From: Lysobacteraceae bacterium NML08-0793
Lineage (GTDB): Bacteria > Pseudomonadota > Gammaproteobacteria > Xanthomonadales > Xanthomonadaceae
Direction of reading: 5' to 3'
NCBI GenBank assembly: GCA_002798275.1
Contig: NWQR01000009.1
Location: forward strand, 26,256-90,255
Length of the DNA: 64,000 nucleotides
Position numbers and translations under genes: made by a program. Position 1 is the stretch's first letter. Every line of letters begins with the position of its first letter. Positions 41,578-50,841 of the stretch are shown piece after piece. Below the pieces are notes generated by a model. It was not told the origin of the DNA and ran no database searches. It saw only the letters and a program-made list of their open reading frames with translations.

Positions 41578-42314
41578 GTGCTGCGATGGCAACGGCAGTG
41601 ATTGAAACCCGTGCCTTGCGCAAGGTCTATGCCGAAGGCAGCGAGGCGGAAGTGGCGGCGCTCAAGGGCGTGGATTTGCTGATTCACGCGGGCGAGTTTG
41701 TGGCCATCATGGGGCCTTCGGGCTCGGGCAAGTCCACACTGATGAATCTGCTGGGCTGTCTGGATACGCCCAGCAGCGGCGCATATCTGTGCGATGGCGT
41801 GGATGTGGCTACGCTCGATGCGGAGCAATTGGCCATCCTGCGCCGCGAAAAAATCGGCTTTGTGTTTCAGGGTTTTCATCTGCTGCCGCGTATGAGCGCA
41901 CTGGAAAACGTCGCCATGCCGCTGGGCTATGCACGGGTGCCGTTGGCCGAGCGCCGTGAACGCGCCCAGGCGGCACTGGCGGCTGTCGGGCTTGGCGAGC
42001 GCAGCCATCACAAGCCCAACGAACTTTCCGGTGGTCAGCAGCAGCGTGTGGCGATTGCCCGTGCGCTGATCAATCGGCCGCCGATCGTGATGGCCGACGA
42101 GCCTACCGGCGCGCTGGACAGCAAAACCGGCGAAGAAATCCTGGCGCTGTTCAAGCGGTTGCGCGATGACGGGCATACCGTGGTGTTGATTACCCACGAT
42201 GCCGAGGTCGCCCGGCATGCCGACCGCATTTTCGTGATGCGCGATGGCGAGCTGCATCAGGCCGATGATGCGCATACCGCGCTTTCTTCCACCCTGCCCG
42301 GAGGCAACGCATGA
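41574..42314 (+). CDS. MacB-like ABC transporter ATP-binding protein
   Basis: 246 residues from a GTG in a GTGA overlap with the adaptor gene; ATG 41586 is the alternative. Walker A GPSGSGKST (about 49-57), Q-loop FVFQGFHLL, signature LSGGQQQRVAIARAL, Walker B IVMADEPTGALD and the His of ITHDAE. LolD/MacB/FtsE-type ATPase. In E. coli MacB this domain is fused to the permease; here it is a separate gene. Confidence 0.93.
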   Translation: MSAAMATAVIETRALRKVYAEGSEAEVAALKGVDLLIHAGEFVAIMGPSGSGKSTLMNLLGCLDTPSSGAYLCDGVDVATLDAEQLAILRREKIGFVFQGFHLLPRMSALENVAMPLGYARVPLAERRERAQAALAAVGLGERSHHKPNELSGGQQQRVAIARALINRPPIVMADEPTGALDSKTGEEILALFKRLRDDGHTVVLITHDAEVARHADRIFVMRDGELHQADDAHTALSSTLPGGNA

Positions 42315-43546
42315 GCTGGCTGGATATTTTGCGAACTGCTTTTTATGCCTTGCGCGGCAACTGGATGCGCAGTGCGTTGACTTCGCTTGGGGTCATCATC
42401 GGGATTGCCGCGGTCATCGTGATGGTGTCGGTGGGGCAGGGCACGCAGCGGGAAATCGACAAGCTGGTATCGGGGCTGGGTTCGCAGCGGCTGGATGTTT
42501 CGCCCGGCGCAGGCCGTGGTCCGGGCGGGGGGGCGCGGCAGTCGGCGGCCAGCTTTTTCACCCTGACCGAAGGCGATGCCGAAGCGATTGCCGAAGAAAT
42601 CCCGGAAGTGCAGTACGTAACGGCGGTGCTGCGCGGCTCCACCCAAGTGGTATTTGCCGAAAACAATGCCTCCACCAGTTGGCAGGGGGTGCAGCCGGAT
42701 TTCTTCGACATCAACGGCTGGCAAGTCAGCGAGGGCAATCTGTTCGAGGCCGATGACTATGGCGGCAATTCGCGCAACGTGATTATCGGCGATACCGTGC
42801 GGCGCACCCTGTTTGGCGAGGATTCGGGTATTGGCCAGACCATTCGCCTTGGTCGTTCCACCTTTACCGTGGTGGCCACGCTCAGCCCGAAAGGGCCGGG
42901 CGGGTTCGGGCAAGATCAGGATGATGTGGTGATGGTGCCGCTGGAAACTGCGCGTCGTCGCCTGATGGGCGGCATGAGCCTGCCGCCGGGTGCGGTGATG
43001 CAGATTGCATTGACCGTAACCGATGCCCGCGACCTTGATTACGTGCAGGGCGAAATCGAATCGCTGTTGCGCCAGCGGCACAACATCCGTCCCGGTGGCG
43101 ATGATGACTTCAATGTGCGCAATATCAGCCAGATTGTCGCCACCCGCAATGCCACCACCAGCATGATGTCGAAAATGCTCGGCGCGGTGGCCGGCATCTG
43201 CCTGATTGTGGGCGGCATCGGCATCATGAACATCATGTTGGTATCGGTGACCGAGCGCATCCGTGAAATCGGCCTGCGCATGGCTGTGGGGGCAGGGCCT
43301 TCGGATGTGCGGCGGCAATTCATCATGGAGGCGCTGCTGATTTCGATGATTGGTGGGGTGATCGGCATCGCCATTGGCATCGGCGGCGCGCTTTTGGTGG
43401 GCAAGTTCAGTGATCTTGCCATCGCGCTGAATCTGAAGGTGGTGGGACTGGCAGCGGCGTTTTCCATCATCACCGGGCTGTTTTTTGGCTATTACCCGGC
43501 ACGCAAGGCTTCGATGCTGGATCCGATCGAAGCCCTGCGGCAGTAG
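42311..43546 (+). CDS. MacB-like ABC transporter permease (FtsX fold)
   Basis: 411 residues with four membrane helices: one N-terminal (about 20-42), then a ~210-residue periplasmic MacB core domain, and three C-terminal helices ending in GLFFGYYPARKASMLDPIEALR. This is the type VII (mechanotransmission) ABC fold. With the adaptor and ATPase it should expel a periplasmic substrate (macrolide, peptide or siderophore type) through an outer-membrane channel. ATGA overlap with the ATPase gene. Confidence 0.93.
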   Translation: MSWLDILRTAFYALRGNWMRSALTSLGVIIGIAAVIVMVSVGQGTQREIDKLVSGLGSQRLDVSPGAGRGPGGGARQSAASFFTLTEGDAEAIAEEIPEVQYVTAVLRGSTQVVFAENNASTSWQGVQPDFFDINGWQVSEGNLFEADDYGGNSRNVIIGDTVRRTLFGEDSGIGQTIRLGRSTFTVVATLSPKGPGGFGQDQDDVVMVPLETARRRLMGGMSLPPGAVMQIALTVTDARDLDYVQGEIESLLRQRHNIRPGGDDDFNVRNISQIVATRNATTSMMSKMLGAVAGICLIVGGIGIMNIMLVSVTERIREIGLRMAVGAGPSDVRRQFIMEALLISMIGGVIGIAIGIGGALLVGKFSDLAIALNLKVVGLAAAFSIITGLFFGYYPARKASMLDPIEALRQ

Positions 43547-43859
43547 TTGTGCGTGTTTGCTGCTCACCCTCCGGTTTGCGGCAGGAGATTTTGATTTTTA
43601 GTTGGCGAATCCACCGCTGTGTTCGCGGTTTTTCCGGGTAATACAGCGGTGTGCGCCTTTCCCTGCTGCTTGCTGCGCTACTTGGCACGCCAGAGCAAGA
43701 CCTAAAAACTCAATAGCAACAGCAACGATCAGAATCACGAGCTATCAAGCCGAAGTTGCCGCACTTAGCGGTATTTACACTAGGGCTGTGGCAAAATCGC
43801 CGGGCTTGCGGAGCCTGATATGTATTTTCTCCCCCACCTTGTCAAAGCGGTTCTGGCGC
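43547..43859. other. Intergenic stretch without a supported gene
   Basis: 313 bases between the exporter permease and dgkA. An open frame upstream of dgkA runs through most of it, but its residues do not resemble a protein. One perfect inverted repeat is present: CACCGCTGT (43612-43620) and ACAGCGGTG (43643-43651), 22 bases apart. The part 43690-43790 is less GC-rich than the genes around it. No convincing promoter or RNA was found. Confidence 0.5.
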
Positions 43860-44249
43860 ATGGCTGATGGTTATGGCCATGTGCCGCGTGGGCCTTTGGG
43901 CATGTTCCGGGCGATGCTTTGGTCCTTCAAGGGGCTGAAAGCCGCTTGGCTGCATGAGTCCTCGTTCCGGCTGGAAGTGATGGCTTTTGTGCTGTTTGCG
44001 CCGTTGGGGCTGTGGCTTGGGCAGGGTGCGGTGGAGAAAGTGCTGCTGGTCGGTGCCATCTTGCTGGTGATGGCGGCCGAACTATTGAACTCCGCTATCG
44101 AAGCAGTCATCGAGCGCTATGGCGCTGAGTTTCATGTACTGGCCGGACGCGCCAAGGACATGGGCTCGGCTGCGGTTTTTGTCTTGATTGTCAATGCGTT
44201 GCTGGTGTGGGGGCTGATTCTGCTGCCACGCTTTTTTCTTGATTTGTAA
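43860..44249 (+). CDS. dgkA: Diacylglycerol kinase DgkA
   Basis: 129 residues from ATG 43860. Small trimeric inner-membrane kinase that recycles diacylglycerol to phosphatidic acid. Three membrane helices. The family active-site region AELLNSAIEAVIER with ELLNSAIE and the trailing KDMGSAAV are present. Followed by terC after 12 bases. Confidence 0.92.
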   Translation: MADGYGHVPRGPLGMFRAMLWSFKGLKAAWLHESSFRLEVMAFVLFAPLGLWLGQGAVEKVLLVGAILLVMAAELLNSAIEAVIERYGAEFHVLAGRAKDMGSAAVFVLIVNALLVWGLILLPRFFLDL

Positions 44250-44261
44250 GGTCGCAATTTC

Positions 44262-45011
44262 ATGGATTTCAGTTTCCTTTCCAATCCCGAGGTCTGGATC
44301 ACCCTAGCCACGCTTTCCGCACTTGAGATTGTGCTGGGCATCGACAACCTAGTGTTTATCTCGATTGCGGTCAGCAAGCTGCCCGAGCAGCAGCGCCCGT
44401 TTGCACGCAAGTTTGGTATCGCCGTGGCCTGCGTAACGCGCATCGCGCTGCTGGTGATGCTGGCTTTTCTTGCCAAGATGCAGCGCGATTTGTTCTTCAT
44501 CGGCCAGATGGGCATTTCCGTGCGCGACCTGATTTTGATCATCGGCGGACTGTTTCTGCTCATCAAGGGCATGATGGAAATCCGTGAGCTGATTACCGGC
44601 GGCGAAGACGAAGACCCGACCACGCGCAAGAGTTCCGGCGTGTTCTGGGTGGTGATTGCGCAGATCGCGGTGATTGACATCGTGTTCTCGCTCGATTCGG
44701 TGATTACCGCCGTGGGGATTGCCGACCATATCCCGGTGATGGTGTTCGCCATCTTGCTGGCAGTCACGGTGATGTTGCTGGCGGCCAACCCGCTGGGGCG
44801 CTTCATCGATGCCAATCCCACCATCAAGATGCTGGCATTGGCCTTCATCCTGCTGATTGGCGTGGTGCTGATTCTCGACGGCGTTGACCTGCATGTACCC
44901 AAGCCCTACATCTACACGGCGATGGGCTTCTCGGTGCTGGTGGAATGGCTGAATCTCCTGATGCGCCGCCGCGCGCTGGCGCATAAAGTGCCAGGTGCCG
45001 GTAAGTGGTGA
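44262..45011 (+). CDS. TerC-family membrane protein
   Basis: 249 residues, seven to eight membrane helices. Family motifs ALEIVLGIDNLVFISI (about 20-35) and DIVFSLDSVITAVG (about 143-156) carry the paired acidic residues thought to handle metal ions. TerC/Alx/YoaE relatives export manganese and have been linked to metalation of secreted proteins. It has no extra CBS domains. Own terminator follows, so it ends the dgkA-terC unit. Confidence 0.88.
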   Translation: MDFSFLSNPEVWITLATLSALEIVLGIDNLVFISIAVSKLPEQQRPFARKFGIAVACVTRIALLVMLAFLAKMQRDLFFIGQMGISVRDLILIIGGLFLLIKGMMEIRELITGGEDEDPTTRKSSGVFWVVIAQIAVIDIVFSLDSVITAVGIADHIPVMVFAILLAVTVMLLAANPLGRFIDANPTIKMLALAFILLIGVVLILDGVDLHVPKPYIYTAMGFSVLVEWLNLLMRRRALAHKVPGAGKW

Positions 45012-45014
45012 AGC

Positions 45015-45048
45015 AAATGCCCGGAGCAAAACTCCGGGCATTTTGTTT
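45015..45048 (+). terminator. Intrinsic terminator of the terC-like gene
   Basis: Arms AAATGCCCGGAG (45015-45026) and CTCCGGGCATTT (45032-45043), loop CAAAA, then TGTTT. Starts four bases after the stop codon. Confidence 0.85.
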
Positions 45049-45196
45049 GCGACGAATGCGGCAAGCCCCCGAGCTTGCTCCGAGCCGATGACCGGACAAA
45101 TGAGCTGTCCAGCGGTGCCATCAGCGCAGACCGAGCCAGTGCCTTGTGCGAATACATCAGGCACAATTGCGACTTTCGTCATGATTTGTTGAAGCC

Positions 45197-46075
45197 ATGC
45201 CTGTTTATCTGCACCAACTTGACCCGGTGGCGCTGCAACTGGGGCCGCTGAAAATCCACTGGTACGGGGTGATGTATCTCTTGGCGTTCATCAGCGCTTG
45301 GTGGCTGGGGCGGCGACGCATCCAACAGGGGCGCTTGCCGGGCATCGACAACGAAGCCTTTGGCGACCTGCTGTTCTACGGCATGTTGGGGGTCGTGCTG
45401 GGCGGGCGGCTTGGGCATATCGTGTTCTACGATTTCCAGGCCTATATGGCCAATCCGGTGCAGATTTTCAAAGTGTGGGAAGGCGGCATGAGCTTTCATG
45501 GCGGCCTGATTGGCGTATTGCTGGCGGCACTTTGGTGGGCGAAAAAACACCGTCTGCATTTTTTTGACGTGGTGGATTTCGTCGCGCCGCTGATTCCGCT
45601 TGGGCTGGGCTTTGGACGGCTGGGCAACTGGATCAATGGCGAGCTTTGGGGACGGGTAACCGATGGCAGCTGGGGGGTGATTTTCCCGGCGGCATTGCCT
45701 GCCTATATGGCCGATTTGCCGCCTGCCAACCTGAAAATGCTGTACGAATCTGGTGCCTTGGCCGCCCATGCCCGTCATCCCAGCCAGCTGTATCAAATGA
45801 TTTGGGAGGGCGTGGTGATGTTCGCGCTGCTGTGGTGGTTCTCCTCCAAACCGCGTCCGCGCTATGCCGTCAGCGGCATGTTTGCCTTGCTGTATGGCGT
45901 GTTCCGTTTTGCTGTGGAATTTGTGCGCGTGCCCGATGCCCAGCTTGGCTATCTGGCCTTTGGCTGGCTCACCATGGGACAGCTGCTCAGCCTGCCGCTG
46001 ATTCTCCTTGGGCTTTACTGGCTGTGGAAATCGCGCAACCAGCCGGTGCTTGCCACCGCGCCGGGGAAAGCCTGA
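45197..46075 (+). CDS. lgt: Prolipoprotein diacylglyceryl transferase
   Basis: 292 residues, seven membrane helices. It transfers diacylglycerol from phosphatidylglycerol to the lipobox Cys of prolipoproteins, the first step of lipoprotein maturation. The Lgt signature [13 protein letters not shown] (about 140-152) and the essential His in MSFHGGLIG are visible. It serves the several lipoproteins encoded in this window. Its stop overlaps the thyA start by one base (TGATG). Confidence 0.96.
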   Translation: MPVYLHQLDPVALQLGPLKIHWYGVMYLLAFISAWWLGRRRIQQGRLPGIDNEAFGDLLFYGMLGVVLGGRLGHIVFYDFQAYMANPVQIFKVWEGGMSFHGGLIGVLLAALWWAKKHRLHFFDVVDFVAPLIPLGLGFGRLGNWINGELWGRVTDGSWGVIFPAALPAYMADLPPANLKMLYESGALAAHARHPSQLYQMIWEGVVMFALLWWFSSKPRPRYAVSGMFALLYGVFRFAVEFVRVPDAQLGYLAFGWLTMGQLLSLPLILLGLYWLWKSRNQPVLATAPGKA

Positions 46076-46869
46076 TGCAGCCCTATCTGCAATTGCTTGA
46101 GCATGTGCTGCACCACGGCGTGCAGAAAGACGACCGCACCGGCACCGGCACCCGCAGCGTGTTCGGCTGGCAAATGCGTTTTGACTTGGCGCAGGGGTTT
46201 CCGCTGCTGACCACCAAAAAACTGCATCTGCGCTCGATCATTCACGAGCTGCTGTGGTTTCTTCAAGGGCAGACCAATATCGCCTATCTGCGCGAAAACA
46301 AGGTCAGCATTTGGGACGAATGGGCCGATGCCGAGGGCGAGCTTGGCCCGGTATATGGCAAGCAGTGGCGCAGTTGGGAAGGCGCTGATGGGCAGTGCAT
46401 CGACCAAATCGCCTGGGTGGTGGATGAAATCCGCCGCAATCCCGACTCGCGCCGCCTGATTGTCAGTGCCTGGAACGTCGCCGACCTGCCACAGATGGCG
46501 CTGATGCCCTGCCATGCGCTGTTTCAGTTCTATGTGGCAGATGGCAAGCTGAGCTGCCAGTTGTATCAGCGCAGCGGCGATATTTTCCTCGGCGTGCCGT
46601 TCAATATCGCCAGCTACGCCCTGTTGACCCACATGATTGCGCAAGTTTGCGGCCTTAAAGTGGGCGATTTCGTGCACACCTTGGGGGATGCGCATCTGTA
46701 TTCCAACCATCTGCAACAGGCGCGCGAGCAGCTTGCCCGCCGCCCCGGCCCGTTGCCCCGACTGGCGCTGAACCCGGCGGTGAAAGACCTGTTTGCCTTC
46801 GGTTTTGAGGATATCGAAATTCTCGACTATCACCCGCAACCTGCCATCAAGGCGCCGGTCGCGGTATGA
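46075..46869 (+). CDS. thyA: Thymidylate synthase
   Basis: 264 residues, same length as E. coli ThyA. It methylates dUMP to dTMP using methylene-tetrahydrofolate and yields dihydrofolate. Nucleophile Cys146 in [12 protein letters not shown]; folate and dUMP sites [15 protein letters not shown] and [21 protein letters not shown] segments are intact. Coupled to lgt upstream and folA downstream, which recycles its dihydrofolate. Confidence 0.97.
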   Translation: MQPYLQLLEHVLHHGVQKDDRTGTGTRSVFGWQMRFDLAQGFPLLTTKKLHLRSIIHELLWFLQGQTNIAYLRENKVSIWDEWADAEGELGPVYGKQWRSWEGADGQCIDQIAWVVDEIRRNPDSRRLIVSAWNVADLPQMALMPCHALFQFYVADGKLSCQLYQRSGDIFLGVPFNIASYALLTHMIAQVCGLKVGDFVHTLGDAHLYSNHLQQAREQLARRPGPLPRLALNPAVKDLFAFGFEDIEILDYHPQPAIKAPVAV

Positions 46870-47369
46870 ATGCGCCACCACGCATCACCCTGATTGCCGC
46901 GCTCAATCACGAGCACGCCATTGGCCGCGACAATGACCTGCCGTGGCGGCTGCCTGCGGATTTGCAGCGCTTCAAACAACTGACCCTGGGCAAGCCGGTG
47001 CTGATGGGACGCAAAACGGCGCTGTCGCTAGGACGTGCCTTGCCGGGGCGGCGCAATCTGGTGCTGACCCGCAGCGGTCAAGTGCCGTTTGCCGGCATGG
47101 AGGCGGTTGCCTCGCTGGAGGCAGCATTGGCGCTGAGCGCGGAGGCACCGGAGCTGATGGTGATTGGCGGGGGAGAAATCTACCGGCTCACCCTGCCATT
47201 GGCCGAGCGCATGCACCTGACCTGGGTGTCGATGCGCGTCAACGATGCCGATGCGTTCTTTCCCGCCTTCGATCCGGCCAACTGGCAGGAAACCAGCCGT
47301 GAAGCTCACCCGGCAGTAGGCGACAAACCCGCCTATTGCTTTGTCGATTACCAGCGCAGGGGCGGATAA
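46866..47369 (+). CDS. folA: Dihydrofolate reductase
   Basis: 167 residues. It reduces dihydrofolate with NADPH. N-terminal [28 protein letters not shown] region holds the substrate Asp32 (LPADLQRFK); [10 protein letters not shown] and VIGGGEIYR are the NADPH sites. It overlaps thyA by 4 bases, a functional pair. Convergent with the DedA-PAP2 gene. Confidence 0.96.
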   Translation: MNAPPRITLIAALNHEHAIGRDNDLPWRLPADLQRFKQLTLGKPVLMGRKTALSLGRALPGRRNLVLTRSGQVPFAGMEAVASLEAALALSAEAPELMVIGGGEIYRLTLPLAERMHLTWVSMRVNDADAFFPAFDPANWQETSREAHPAVGDKPAYCFVDYQRRGG

Positions 47370-47411
47370 CAACGGTTGCGGTTGTCTGGCTTGTCCGGTG
47401 GCTTTATCTGC

Positions 47412-49400
47412 TTACGGCTCGCGCACGGTTTGTAGCCGCAATACCGGGACATGGGCGCTGCCGGTGCCTTCGCGTTGCGGAAGGTCGGCCAGTGCTTCGC
47501 GGGTGGCGCGATAGGCTTGGCCGTGGTCGTCCACCGGCAGCCACAGAGTTGCCACGCCCAGCACGCGGTGGGCGGTCATGGTTTGGGTGGTGCCGATCCA
47601 CAGCGGTGTGCCATCTTCCAGCCGTACCGGGGCGGGCCACAGACGCAGCACTTGGCGGCGATGGGCATCGTCGGTTTCGCGTACCAGCAGCAATTCTTCC
47701 GGGTGGCCTTCCAGCGCGGCGGGCAAGATCGGCTGCTCGCTGGCCGGGGTATCGCTGTCGAGCAGGCTGAGTACATCCATCCAGTCGGCCTGCGGTTTGA
47801 CCCGCCAGCCGGCCACTTCTAGGGCGGTTTGCACCGGCACCAACGTGCCGGCGATTTGCACATCCAGCGGCCAACGGATGGCATCGCCACGGGCATTGCG
47901 GGTGGCCGGCAGTTGCTGCCAGCCGGTATCCCACCAGCGCGTGCGGCTCATGCTTTGGGCAGGCGGTGGCGGTGAAAAGTCTTCAAGCCAGGCTTGGGTA
48001 TTGCGCGGCGCATGCCACAGGGCGGCAACGGCAAAGACGCTGTAGAAAATCATCGCCAGAGGTCGCATCCAGAACGAGCGCGCCACATGACTGCGATAGG
48101 CAATGCCCAGCACCAGCACCCAGAGCAGGCCAAAAATCATCCCGCTGAGGACATCGCTCAACCAGTGTGCGCCCAGATACAGGCGCGCAAATGCCACCAG
48201 TGCCGTCAGTACCGTGCCCAGCAGATAGGGCCAGATGCGTTGCCGACCGGGCCATTCACGCGCGATGAGTACGGCAAAGAAGCCGAAGGTGATGGTGGTC
48301 ATCACGATGCTGACCGAAGGAAAGCCAAAGCCGTCCGGCGCGGTGGGCGGGCGTGGAATATCGACGATGAACTTCAGCGCCTCACTGGCCAGCCAGCCAA
48401 AGAACAATGCCGCGCTCCAGTGCAGCGCCGCCTGCCAGCGTTTGCGCCAGAGCAGCCAGCCAAGCCCGGCCAGGACGGCCGGTGCCAGTACCGGGGTATC
48501 GCCCAGCCGCGCCAAGGCGGCCATCAGGTTGTCGGCCAGCGGATTGCGCAGGGCGAACATCGCCTCATAGACGCGATGGTCAATGCCAAGCGTGCCGCCC
48601 TGGCTGAGCAATGCCACGCCACCGACCACGGCAATCCACAGCAGCCCGACTAGGGCGGCAAACAACACCAGCAGCGAGGTGGAATTGGGGCGATTGGGGT
48701 CAACCAGATAGCCGGTCAATTTGCCAAGACGGGGGTGGGCATGCGACCAGTTGAGCGCGCGCAGCAGCAGCTCGTTGGCATGTCCGGCGAACCAGCGCGA
48801 GGTATAGACCACCACCGCCCAGGCCAGCGCAATCACGGCGGCAACGGCAACTAGCACCAGTGCCAACTTGTCGGCGACCGCGGCTACTGCATCGTAGGAC
48901 TTGCCGAAAATCCAGCCCGGCGCCAGAAACAGTGCCGCCCAACTGAGGCAGGCGATCAGGCTGGCCGGGGCATAGCGGGAAAACGGCATCCGCAACATGC
49001 CGGCAATCGCCGGTACGAAGGGGCGCACGGCACCGACATAACGGGCAATCAGAATGCTCATCGCGCCGTGGCGATGGAACATGCGTTCACTGCGATCAAG
49101 AAACTGCGGATAGCGGCGGAACAGCCAGAGATCGCGCATTTGCGCGCCCCAGCGATGCCCAATCCAGTAGCTGAGCGCATCGCCCAGAAACGCCCCAGCC
49201 GCCGCGCAGGCCACCAGCAAGGGGCCATTGGCATGCCCGAGGCCAATCAGTGTGCCGACGGCAAACAGCAGCGGGAATGCGGGGACAAGAATGCCGACCA
49301 GCGCCAGCGCGTCACAAAAAGCGATCAGAAAGGCGATGACGGCCGCCGCAGCGGGGTTTTCGCCAATCCACAGAACGATTTGGTCAAGCCATTCAGACAT
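47412..49400 (-). CDS. Bifunctional DedA/PAP2 membrane protein with LssY C-terminal domain
   Basis: 662 residues in three parts. Residues about 1-200: DedA/VTT domain (GHRWGAQMRDLWLFRR, FVPAIAGMLRMP), a family involved in recycling undecaprenyl phosphate and lipids. About 270-430: PAP2 phosphatase domain with KFIVDIPRPP (motif 1) and RLYLGAHWLSDVLSG (motif 3). About 455-655: LssY C-terminal domain. Oddly, PAP2 motif 2 reads FPSVSIVMT, lacking the His of PSGH. The family probably acts on lipid phosphates at the periplasmic face. No signal for regulation is seen; it is divergent from the SDR gene. Confidence 0.85.
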   Translation of the reverse strand: MSEWLDQIVLWIGENPAAAAVIAFLIAFCDALALVGILVPAFPLLFAVGTLIGLGHANGPLLVACAAAGAFLGDALSYWIGHRWGAQMRDLWLFRRYPQFLDRSERMFHRHGAMSILIARYVGAVRPFVPAIAGMLRMPFSRYAPASLIACLSWAALFLAPGWIFGKSYDAVAAVADKLALVLVAVAAVIALAWAVVVYTSRWFAGHANELLLRALNWSHAHPRLGKLTGYLVDPNRPNSTSLLVLFAALVGLLWIAVVGGVALLSQGGTLGIDHRVYEAMFALRNPLADNLMAALARLGDTPVLAPAVLAGLGWLLWRKRWQAALHWSAALFFGWLASEALKFIVDIPRPPTAPDGFGFPSVSIVMTTITFGFFAVLIAREWPGRQRIWPYLLGTVLTALVAFARLYLGAHWLSDVLSGMIFGLLWVLVLGIAYRSHVARSFWMRPLAMIFYSVFAVAALWHAPRNTQAWLEDFSPPPPAQSMSRTRWWDTGWQQLPATRNARGDAIRWPLDVQIAGTLVPVQTALEVAGWRVKPQADWMDVLSLLDSDTPASEQPILPAALEGHPEELLLVRETDDAHRRQVLRLWPAPVRLEDGTPLWIGTTQTMTAHRVLGVATLWLPVDDHGQAYRATREALADLPQREGTGSAHVPVLRLQTVREP

Positions 49401-49524
49401 GTCGAAATTATAGGTGGCGTGTATTCCTGTTCAGCAGTTGCACCAAGTCGCCTGTTCATTTCATGGCAGGTCTTTGCCCGGGCAAATCTATAATTTGGCA
49501 ATTTCATTTGTTGGGGGAATCCGT

Positions 49525-50346
49525 GTGAGCACACTTTCGGGCAAGACCTTGTTCATCACCGGCGCTTCGCGGGGTATTGGCCGCGCCATCGCCCTGCGCG
49601 CCGCGCGTGATGGCGCCAATATCGCCATCGTCGCCAAATCCGGCGTGCCCAACCCGCGCCTGCCGGGCACCATTCACAGCGTGGCCGAAGAAGTCCGCGC
49701 CGCAGGCGGCAATGCGCTGGCGATCAAATGCGACATCCGGGACGAAGACCAGGTGCGTGCGGCGGTCGCGGCCACGGTGGATGCCTTTGGCTGGATTGAT
49801 GCACTGGTCAACAACGCCAGCGCCATCTGGTTGGCCGGCGTGATGGATACGCCGATGAAACGCTACGATCTGATGAACCAGGTCAACGCCCGCGGCAGCT
49901 TTCTCTGCGCCCAGGCCTGCCTGCCGTATCTGCGCTCGTCCAGCAACCCGCATATCCTGACGCTTGCGCCGCCGCCTTCGCTCGACCCGAAATGGTGGGC
50001 GCCGCATACTGGCTACACCTTGGCGAAGATGGGCATGAGTTTCGTCACCTTGGGACTGGCTGCCGAACTTGCCGGACAGGGCATCGCCGTCAACGCGCTG
50101 TGGCCGCGCACCATCATCGCCACCGATGCGCTCAATATGATTCCGGGCGTGGCGATTGAACGCTGCCGCACACCGGAGATCGTTGCCGATGCCGCCCATG
50201 CCATCCTGACCCGCCCGGCCGAGCAGACAAACGGACAGTTTTTCATCGACGAAGAAGTGCTGTACGAAGCGGGCGTGCGCAATTTCACCGGCTATGCGGT
50301 GGATCCGACCCAGGATTTGCTGCCGGATTTGTTTTTGGATATGTGA
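49525..50346 (+). CDS. HSDL2-like short-chain dehydrogenase
   Basis: 273 residues from GTG 49525, preceded by a strong GGGGGA (49512-49517). Rossmann motif TGASRGIG (12-19), NNASA (96-100) and catalytic Tyr164 and Lys168 (YTLAK). The C-terminal VNALWPRTIIATDAL segment marks the HSDL2-like SDR branch, whose substrate is unknown. The serine found in relatives at the active-site strand (ISPP type) is Ala148 here (TLAPPPS). The glyoxalase-like gene follows after 12 bases. Confidence 0.88.
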   Translation: MSTLSGKTLFITGASRGIGRAIALRAARDGANIAIVAKSGVPNPRLPGTIHSVAEEVRAAGGNALAIKCDIRDEDQVRAAVAATVDAFGWIDALVNNASAIWLAGVMDTPMKRYDLMNQVNARGSFLCAQACLPYLRSSSNPHILTLAPPPSLDPKWWAPHTGYTLAKMGMSFVTLGLAAELAGQGIAVNALWPRTIIATDALNMIPGVAIERCRTPEIVADAAHAILTRPAEQTNGQFFIDEEVLYEAGVRNFTGYAVDPTQDLLPDLFLDM

Positions 50347-50358
50347 GCGCCGTACCCG

Positions 50359-50781
50359 ATGAAATATCTGCACGCCATGCTGCGCGTCCATGACCTTGCC
50401 GCAACTAGTCGGTTTTTTACCGAAGGCTTGGGGCTGATTGAGACCCGTCGCATCGACAACGAACAGGGCAAGTTCACCTTGGTGTACTTCGCCGCTGCGC
50501 AAAACCCAGAGGCGGAAATCGAGCTGACCCTCAACTGGGACAGCGACGAGGACTATGGCAGCGCCCGCAATTTCGGCCATTTGGCTTTCGAGGTGGAGGA
50601 CATCTACGCCCTGTGCGCACATTTGCAGGGAATGGGGATTGTCATCAATCGCCCGCCGCGCGATGGCCGCATGGCGTTTGTGCGCACCCCCGACCGCATC
50701 TCCATTGAGCTATTGCAAAAAGGCGATGCCCTGCCGCCTGCCGAGCCGTGGGCGTCCATGCCTAATAGTGGCGAGTGGTGA
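50359..50781 (+). CDS. Glyoxalase I-like VOC protein
   Basis: 140 residues. Two VOC beta-alpha-beta modules. The four metal ligands of glyoxalase I are conserved in place: His5, Glu55, His74 and Glu117 (E. coli His5, Glu56, His74, Glu122). Further marks are FFTEGLGL and FGHLAFEVEDIY. It probably converts the methylglyoxal-glutathione hemithioacetal to lactoylglutathione. Likely cotranscribed with the SDR gene. Confidence 0.88.
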   Translation: MKYLHAMLRVHDLAATSRFFTEGLGLIETRRIDNEQGKFTLVYFAAAQNPEAEIELTLNWDSDEDYGSARNFGHLAFEVEDIYALCAHLQGMGIVINRPPRDGRMAFVRTPDRISIELLQKGDALPPAEPWASMPNSGEW

Positions 50782-50841
50782 GCAGACGGCGGCGATCACG
50801 ATGAGCATTGGGCTTGGCGCTGCTTGCTGCCTTGCCAAGTG

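Noticed and set aside
42257..43567. 436-residue open frame opposite the exporter permease gene
   Set aside because: His/Gln-rich antisense shadow of a gene with clear FtsX/MacB features.
45050..45196. tRNA or small RNA between the terC-like gene and lgt
   Set aside because: No cloverleaf or T-loop sequence was found; the stretch looks like an ordinary leader.
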